Shown one piece after another: positions 6,451-11,849 of a stretch of DNA of 11,849 bases. The notes beneath the pieces were generated by a model. It was not told the DNA's origin and ran no database searches. It worked only from the letters and a program-made list of their open reading frames with translations. A program made the position numbers and the translations under genes. How positions within the stretch are numbered: the first letter of the stretch is position 1; the number at the start of each line of letters is the position of its first letter. This DNA is from Hyphomonadaceae bacterium UBA1001 (GTDB lineage: Bacteria; Pseudomonadota; Alphaproteobacteria; Caulobacterales; Aquidulcibacteraceae). Location: NCBI GenBank assembly GCA_002291875.1, contig DBAV01000271.1:1-11849 (forward strand), in the 5' to 3' direction.

Positions 6451-7926
6451 ATGACGGTCGTCACCCGCTTTGCGCCCTCCCCGACGGGCTTCCTGCACAT
6501 TGGCGGGGCCAGGACCGCGATCTTCAACCGGCTTTTCGCGCGCCGTCACGGGGGAAAATTCCTGCTGCGGATCGAGGACACCGACCTTGCCCGCTCAACG
6601 CGCGAAGCCGTCGACGCCATACTGGACGGGATGTCGTGGCTGGGGCTCGAGGCGGACGAGCCGCCCCTGATGCAATCCCAGAGGGCCGAGCGGCACGCCG
6701 ACATTGCCCATCAGATGGTCGCGGCGGGCACGGCCTATCGATGCTATGCCTCGCCGGCCGACCTCGACGCGCGCCGAGCCGCGCTTGAGGCCCTGCGTGC
6801 AGACTATGCGGCAGCCCGCGCCTCTGACCCGCCCGACCCCGCGCTGGTGTCGGACCTGCGCTCACGCCTCGATACGCTAAGCCAGGGTTATCGCTCGCCC
6901 TGGCGCGATGGCGCGGAAGCACCCTCTGCGGATGCACCCTTTGTGGTGCGCCTGCGAATGCCCGCCGGCGAGCCGATCGCCTTCCGCGATCATGTCCAGG
7001 GTGATCTGCGCTTCGATCCGGCAACGCTGGATGATCTGGTGCTGCTGCGGGCCGACGGCACGCCGACCTACATGCTGGCGGTGGTGGTTGATGATCACGA
7101 CATGGGCGTCACCCATGTCATCCGCGGTGATGATCACCTGACCAACGCCGCCCGACAGATCCCGATCTATCGGGCCAATGGCTGGGCCATACCGGCATTC
7201 GCCCATCTGCCGATGATCCATGGGGATGACGGGGCGAAACTGTCCAAACGCCATGGTGCTCTCGCGGTCCAGGCCTATCGCGACATGGGTTATCTGCCCG
7301 AGGGGGTGTGTGCGTATCTGATGCGGCTTGGCTGGTCACCCGGCCATGACGACGTGATTTCGATGGCAGACGCGGTGCCGCTGTTCGACCTCGACCGGCT
7401 GGGCGCCAGTCCATCGCGGCTTGACCTGAAGAAGCTGGCGTCGGTCAACGCGCATTTCCTGCGCCAGGCGGACCCTGCGCGCCTGCTGGCCAGCCTCGAG
7501 GCCATTGCGGCCAACGCCGGCGAAGCGTTCGACGCGGTCATGGCGGCCCGCGTCGCCGCGGCGCTGCCGACACTGGTCGAGCGAGCCAGCACATTGAACG
7601 AACTGCTGGAAGCAACCCGCTTTCTGCGCGACCCTTCGGATGCTGCGTTCAGCGCGGCCGCGACAGCAAAGGGCGTCGATACCCTTGCAGGTGTCCGCGC
7701 CGCGCTGGACCAGGCACCATGGGACGGTCCTTCTCTTTCTGAGGCGCTTTCCAGCCATGCAGCCGCCACCGGCCTTGGCATGGGACGCTTTGGCCCTGCA
7801 CTTCGTGCCGCGCTGTCGGGCGGCCACCCCTCTCCTGACCTGACGACCATCCTTTTCGCGCTGGGACGTGCGGAGACGCTGCGCCGCATCGATCGGGTTC
7901 TTGGAAAATCAACGCCTGGCGACTAA
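6451..7926 (+). CDS. gltX: Glutamyl-tRNA synthetase (GluRS)
   Basis: GluRS charges tRNA-Glu with glutamate using ATP in the cytoplasm. The 491-residue class I synthetase carries the HIGH-type signature FAPSPTGFLHIGGARTA (residues 7-23), LLRIEDTD (38-45), the glutamate/ATP pocket around YMLAVVVDDHDMGVTHVIRGDDHLTN (207-232), and the KMSKS-type loop AKLSKRHGA (262-270), followed by the helical anticodon-binding region. The usual zinc-binding Cys cluster near residues 98-127 is reduced to one Cys98, as in many zinc-free relatives. The stretch from about 106 to 150 is longer than usual, with some 20 extra charged, helix-prone residues. I chose the ATG at 6451 because the signature then starts at the usual distance. 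An in-frame ATG at 6412 has a better AGGGA 4 nt upstream and would add 13 residues. The gene is divergent from comEC and 39 bp upstream of gltA. Identity is secure; the start is moderately sure. Confidence 0.95.
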   Translation: MTVVTRFAPSPTGFLHIGGARTAIFNRLFARRHGGKFLLRIEDTDLARSTREAVDAILDGMSWLGLEADEPPLMQSQRAERHADIAHQMVAAGTAYRCYASPADLDARRAALEALRADYAAARASDPPDPALVSDLRSRLDTLSQGYRSPWRDGAEAPSADAPFVVRLRMPAGEPIAFRDHVQGDLRFDPATLDDLVLLRADGTPTYMLAVVVDDHDMGVTHVIRGDDHLTNAARQIPIYRANGWAIPAFAHLPMIHGDDGAKLSKRHGALAVQAYRDMGYLPEGVCAYLMRLGWSPGHDDVISMADAVPLFDLDRLGASPSRLDLKKLASVNAHFLRQADPARLLASLEAIAANAGEAFDAVMAARVAAALPTLVERASTLNELLEATRFLRDPSDAAFSAAATAKGVDTLAGVRAALDQAPWDGPSLSEALSSHAAATGLGMGRFGPALRAALSGGHPSPDLTTILFALGRAETLRRIDRVLGKSTPGD

Positions 7927-7954
7927 GCCGACGCCGCAACGATCATGGAATGTC

Positions 7955-7959
7955 AGGGA
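7955..7959 (+). promoter_or_regulatory. Ribosome binding site deciding the gltA start
   Basis: AGGGA lies 6 nt before the ATG at 7966. The other in-frame ATG at 7945 has no comparable purine-rich site, so this element favours the METNATPKG start. Confidence 0.7.
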
Positions 7960-7965
7960 ACCGAG

Positions 7966-9260
<1,295 letters not shown>

Positions 9261-9270
<10 letters not shown>

Positions 9271-10430
9271 GGGCGGCGTTCCTCGATGACCGCCATCAGG
9301 GCGTCGGCGGCACGATCGGCGGCGGCGCCCTGTCCGCGCCCCAGCAGCACCAGCGCATCATCCTGCGCGGCCGTTTGGGCCCACCGGGCGTCCTCGCTGT
9401 CGATCAAGGTAAGGCAGGCTCGCGCCAGATTGCGGGGCACGCAGCGGGTCTGAACGAATTCGGGTATCACTTCACGATTGGCGGCGATGTTCACCAATGA
9501 AACGAAGGGTGCAGTAAAGCCCCCTGCCCGCGCCACCGCCCATGTGAGCCAATCCAGCCGATAGGCCGCGACCACGGGGGTCGCCTGCATCGCCAGTTCG
9601 GTGGTCACCGTGCCCGAGCAGGCCAACGCGAGGTCCATTGCCGCAAACCCGTTCGTGCCAGCCTCGGCCTGGGTGACAAGGCGATGGGGGAAGGCCCAGC
9701 CCGCAGCGCGTTCGCGCATCAGGCCCTCGACCTCTGCGGCCGCCACTACCAGGAACCGGACATCGGGGCGCGCGTGGTGGATCGCGCCCAGCGCAGCCTC
9801 AAGCACCGGTCCCAGCCGGCGCAGTTCCTTGGGCCGCGAGCCGAACAACACCCCCATCAGCGTGCACGAGCCGTCGATCCCCTGACGGGCGCGCCAGGCT
9901 GCACCGCCATCGCTGCGCTCGACCGAGACGGCTGGCAGCCCCGTCACCGTGCACGTCAGCCCGTATGGCCGATAGAACGGCACTTCGAAGGGAAAGATGC
10001 ACAGCAGGTGGTCACAGACCGCCGCCAGCTGACGCGCGCGCGCGGGCCGCGAGGCCCATACCTGAGGGCCGACATATTTGACGATCAGCGGCGGCGCGGG
10101 TGTCATGCGGCGCAGCGCGCGCGCAACGCGAAAGCTGAAGCCCCAGCTGTCGATCAGCACCGCCGCATCGACCTGCGCGGCGACGATGTCGGCGGCCACC
10201 GCTTCGGCCATCCGGCCCACACGGTCCAGCGCCCGCAATCCGTCCAGAAGGCCCAGCGTCGCAAGGCCTTGGACCTTTAGCCGCGGCTCTACCCCTACCC
10301 GGCGCATTTCGGGCATGTCGACCCCCAGCAGCGCCGGACCGCCCGCGCGGGCCGTCAGCCGGCGCGCAAGGTCTGCACCCAGCGCATCGCCACTGGCCTC
10401 GGCCGCGACCAGATAAATGCGCCGGCTCAT
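9261..10430 (-). CDS. lpxB: Lipid-A-disaccharide synthase (LpxB)
   Basis: LpxB joins UDP-diacylglucosamine and lipid X to the lipid A disaccharide at the cytoplasmic face of the inner membrane. The 389-residue GT19 glycosyltransferase begins MSRRIYLVAAEASGDALGA and has LIDSWGFSFRVA (92-103, with the likely catalytic Asp94), YVGPQVWASRPARARQLA (119-136), FPFEVPFY (146-153), GSRPKEL (197-203), SGTVTTELAM (272-281), and VSLVNIAANREVIPEFVQ (310-327). The usual VGHP segment reads TGLP (163-166), so the conserved His is Leu, an oddity. Its ATG overlaps the lpxI stop (10427-10430), so it is translated from the lpxA-lpxI-lpxB transcript. The 3' end overlaps the gltA stop, leaving no room for a terminator between the genes. 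The assignment is strong. Confidence 0.95.
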
Positions 10431-11281
10431 GGGTCCGCGTCTGGCGCCACGCCGATCAGGAACAGCCCCACCGCGTCCGCCCGCTCCACAACCGCATCAC
10501 GGTCGATCACCAGGGTCGCACCAGCCGCGAAACCGATCCCCGCCAGCCCGGCACGATCGGCCTGCTCGACCGTGGCCACGCCGATGGTTGGCAGGTCGAC
10601 CCTGTGTTCCTGCTGGGGCTTGGGGCCCTTGAACAGCACCCCTGCACGCACGTCCGGCGATCCGCGCAGGGCCGGCGCAAGCTGCGCCACACGATCCAGC
10701 ATGGCGGCGGTGCCTTCGGCCGCTTCGACCGCCAGAACCAGGCCACGGCACACCACGGCCCCCTGCCCGATGTCCTCGCGCCCCATCAGCGTCGCGATCC
10801 GGCGGGCCTTTTCGAGATCCAGCCGCCCCGTCTCGTCCGGCGTGACGCGCGACATCTGCCCCGCGGGGCCCAGAAGGTCGTCCGCCCACGCATCCGCGCC
10901 CAGCACGACGAACCCCTCGCGCTCGCAGGCCTCGACCATCACGCGCAGCAGCGCATCATCGCCCGAGCGTGCGGCCGCCAGCACCTTTGGCATCAGCAGC
11001 GTTGCCTTGAAGTCCAGACGCAGCCGCGCGAAATCCGGCCTCCCCACCGTTCCCGCCATGGTCACCACATCGCAACCTTCGCGCCGCAGACCAGCAAAGC
11101 GGCGCCCGATCTCGCCAATCGAGACGACTTCGTGGGGCAAGGTGCGCAGGCACTCGTCCATCGCGCCCTCGATGCCGCTGATGAACACGTCCTGGCCGCG
11201 GCGTCGGCACGCCTCGACGACGCGCAGCGGAAGGTCGCCGCCGCCGGCAATCAGTCCCAGCCGGCGGAAGCGTCCGGCCAT
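10427..11281 (-). CDS. lpxI: UDP-2,3-diacylglucosamine pyrophosphatase (LpxI, DUF1009)
   Basis: LpxI hydrolyses UDP-2,3-diacylglucosamine to lipid X and UMP, supplying one substrate of LpxB. It is the alphaproteobacterial replacement for LpxH. The 284 residues show the N-terminal domain start RLGLIAGGGDLPLRVVEAC (7-25), VTMAGTVGRPDF (73-84), LLGPAGQMSRVTPDE (136-150), the nested GRxDIGQGAVVCRG-type motif (REDIGQGAVVCRG, 168-180) and HRVDLPTIGVATVEQA (226-241), where Asp229 matches the essential aspartate known from Caulobacter LpxI. The gene begins 3 nt after the lpxA stop, with a GCGGGA as probable ribosome binding site, and its stop overlaps the lpxB start. This gene order is standard for lipid A operons that use LpxI. 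Confidence 0.95.
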   Translation of the reverse strand: MAGRFRRLGLIAGGGDLPLRVVEACRRRGQDVFISGIEGAMDECLRTLPHEVVSIGEIGRRFAGLRREGCDVVTMAGTVGRPDFARLRLDFKATLLMPKVLAAARSGDDALLRVMVEACEREGFVVLGADAWADDLLGPAGQMSRVTPDETGRLDLEKARRIATLMGREDIGQGAVVCRGLVLAVEAAEGTAAMLDRVAQLAPALRGSPDVRAGVLFKGPKPQQEHRVDLPTIGVATVEQADRAGLAGIGFAAGATLVIDRDAVVERADAVGLFLIGVAPDADP

Positions 11282-11284
11282 GGT

Positions 11285-11849
11285 TCAGTCCCGCGGCATG
11301 CACAAAGCGCGCGATCCGCCTTCGCGGATGAAGTTCAGGATCTCCAGCACCTCGGGCGAGTTCGGGAACGCCTCCTGGGTGTCGGCAATGCGTTCGTTGA
11401 AGGTGCCTTCCTCGGCGAAAAGGCCTCGATAGGCGGCGCGCAGATCGTGAATCTGCTCACGCGTGAAGCCGCGGCGGCGCAGGCCGACAATATTCAGCCC
11501 CGCCAGCCTGGCATGATTGCCGACAACCGATCCGTAAGGAATGACATCGTTCACAACCGTGGCCATGCCGCCAATGAAGGCGTGCCGGCCGATCCGCACG
11601 TGCTGGTGGACGCCGCACAGCCCGCCGAAGATGACATTGTCGCCGACCACGACATAGCCGCCCAGTGTGGCATGATTGGCCATCACCACACGCTCGCCCA
11701 GCAGACAGTCGTGCGCGACATGCGCGCCCACCATGAAGAACCCGTCGGCGCCGACCACCGTCTCGCCGCGTCCGACCCCGGTGCCCGGGTGCATGGTCAC
11801 ATGCTCGCGCAGGGTGTTTCGGTCGCCGATCAAAAGGCGGGTGCGATCG
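11285..11849 (-). CDS. lpxA: UDP-N-acetylglucosamine acyltransferase (LpxA), 5' end cut by the window
   Basis: LpxA transfers a 3-hydroxyacyl chain from ACP to UDP-GlcNAc, the first step of lipid A synthesis. The last 187 residues are visible, out of about 260. The reading frame stays open to the window edge (DRTRLLIGDRNTLREHVTMH), so the TTG at 11833 is an internal leucine and not a start. The left-handed beta-helix hexapeptide repeats are clear (VVGADGFFMVGAHVAHDC, VVMANHATLGGYVVVGDNVIFGG), with the catalytic His in GAHVAHDC. The C-terminal helical domain starts around NIVGLRRRGFTREQI, a hallmark that separates LpxA from LpxD and other hexapeptide transferases. It is first of the lpxA-lpxI-lpxB block here, probably preceded by lpxD and fabZ outside the window. 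Very secure as LpxA. Confidence 0.96.
   Translation of the reverse strand, partial: DRTRLLIGDRNTLREHVTMHPGTGVGRGETVVGADGFFMVGAHVAHDCLLGERVVMANHATLGGYVVVGDNVIFGGLCGVHQHVRIGRHAFIGGMATVVNDVIPYGSVVGNHARLAGLNIVGLRRRGFTREQIHDLRAAYRGLFAEEGTFNERIADTQEAFPNSPEVLEILNFIREGGSRALCMPRD

Noticed and set aside
6360..6527. A longer comEC start at 6527 or 6452
   Set aside because: These would overlap the gltX start region, and the added residues lack membrane or family character; MHLRLRAV at 6359 fits better.
7945..7965. Upstream ATG for gltA, adding seven residues
   Set aside because: No ribosome binding site, whereas AGGGA is well placed before the ATG at 7966.
7927..7965. A separate gltA promoter in the gltX-gltA gap
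   Set aside because: Only TTGGAA at 7901 with a poor -10 at proper spacing (TAAGCC) is visible; too weak to list as a feature.
10572..11432. A 286-codon plus-strand open frame opposite lpxI and lpxA
   Set aside because: It crosses the lpxI/lpxA junction antisense and is Ser/Arg/Pro-rich low-complexity sequence, typical of a GC-driven shadow.
11831..11833. TTG at 11833 as the start of lpxA
   Set aside because: The frame continues upstream to the window edge with family-like sequence (DRTRLLIGDRN), so the gene is simply truncated by the window.

Overview
This window is a high-GC (roughly two thirds G+C by eye), gene-dense chromosomal segment from an alphaproteobacterium. The evidence is the gene order trpE-trpG-trpD-trpC-lexA-(comEC)-gltX-gltA-(lpxB-lpxI-lpxA), the use of LpxI rather than LpxH in the lipid A pathway, a GTTC-N7-GTTC type LexA operator (the alphaproteobacterial SOS box), and a GluRS with no complete zinc site. 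A sphingomonad-like or related lineage is plausible from my recollection of synteny, but I cannot fix the genus from sequence alone. There are no tRNA or rRNA genes, insertion sequences, CRISPR arrays or phage genes, and no intergenic gap exceeds about 100 bases.

Region 1 (2-3547, + strand) is a tightly coupled tryptophan biosynthesis operon. It holds the C-terminal three quarters of trpE (cut by the window start), then trpG, trpD and trpC, joined by ATGA, ATGA and TGATG stop/start overlaps. Together they take chorismate to indole-3-glycerol phosphate; trpF, trpB and trpA are not here.

Region 2 (3522-4267) is lexA with its own control region. A good sigma70-type promoter (TTGACG, 17-bp spacer, TAGAAC) lies inside the end of trpC. 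A perfect GAAC-N7-GAAC LexA box covers the -10 element and the trpC stop codon, the classic layout for SOS autorepression.

Region 3 (4221-6450) is comEC on the minus strand, an inner-membrane DNA-uptake channel protein without the C-terminal metallo-beta-lactamase domain. Its 3' end overlaps the lexA 3' end by 47 bp. A 91-bp divergent spacer containing a perfect 8-bp-arm hairpin separates it from gltX.

Region 4 (6451-9270, + strand) holds gltX (glutamyl-tRNA synthetase) and gltA (citrate synthase), both with intact catalytic motifs.

Region 5 (9261-11849, - strand) is the end of a lipid A operon, read lpxA (partial) to lpxI to lpxB, again with tight or overlapping junctions. It converges on gltA with a 10-bp overlap.

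The window is essentially housekeeping DNA. I found no credible undescribed system. The points worth a second look are the lexA control region embedded in trpC, the direct trpC-lexA adjacency, the overlapping convergent ends with a 9-bp tandem repeat, the hairpin between comEC and gltX, and a few motif departures (ComEC ISGLN, LpxB GLP, a GluRS insertion).
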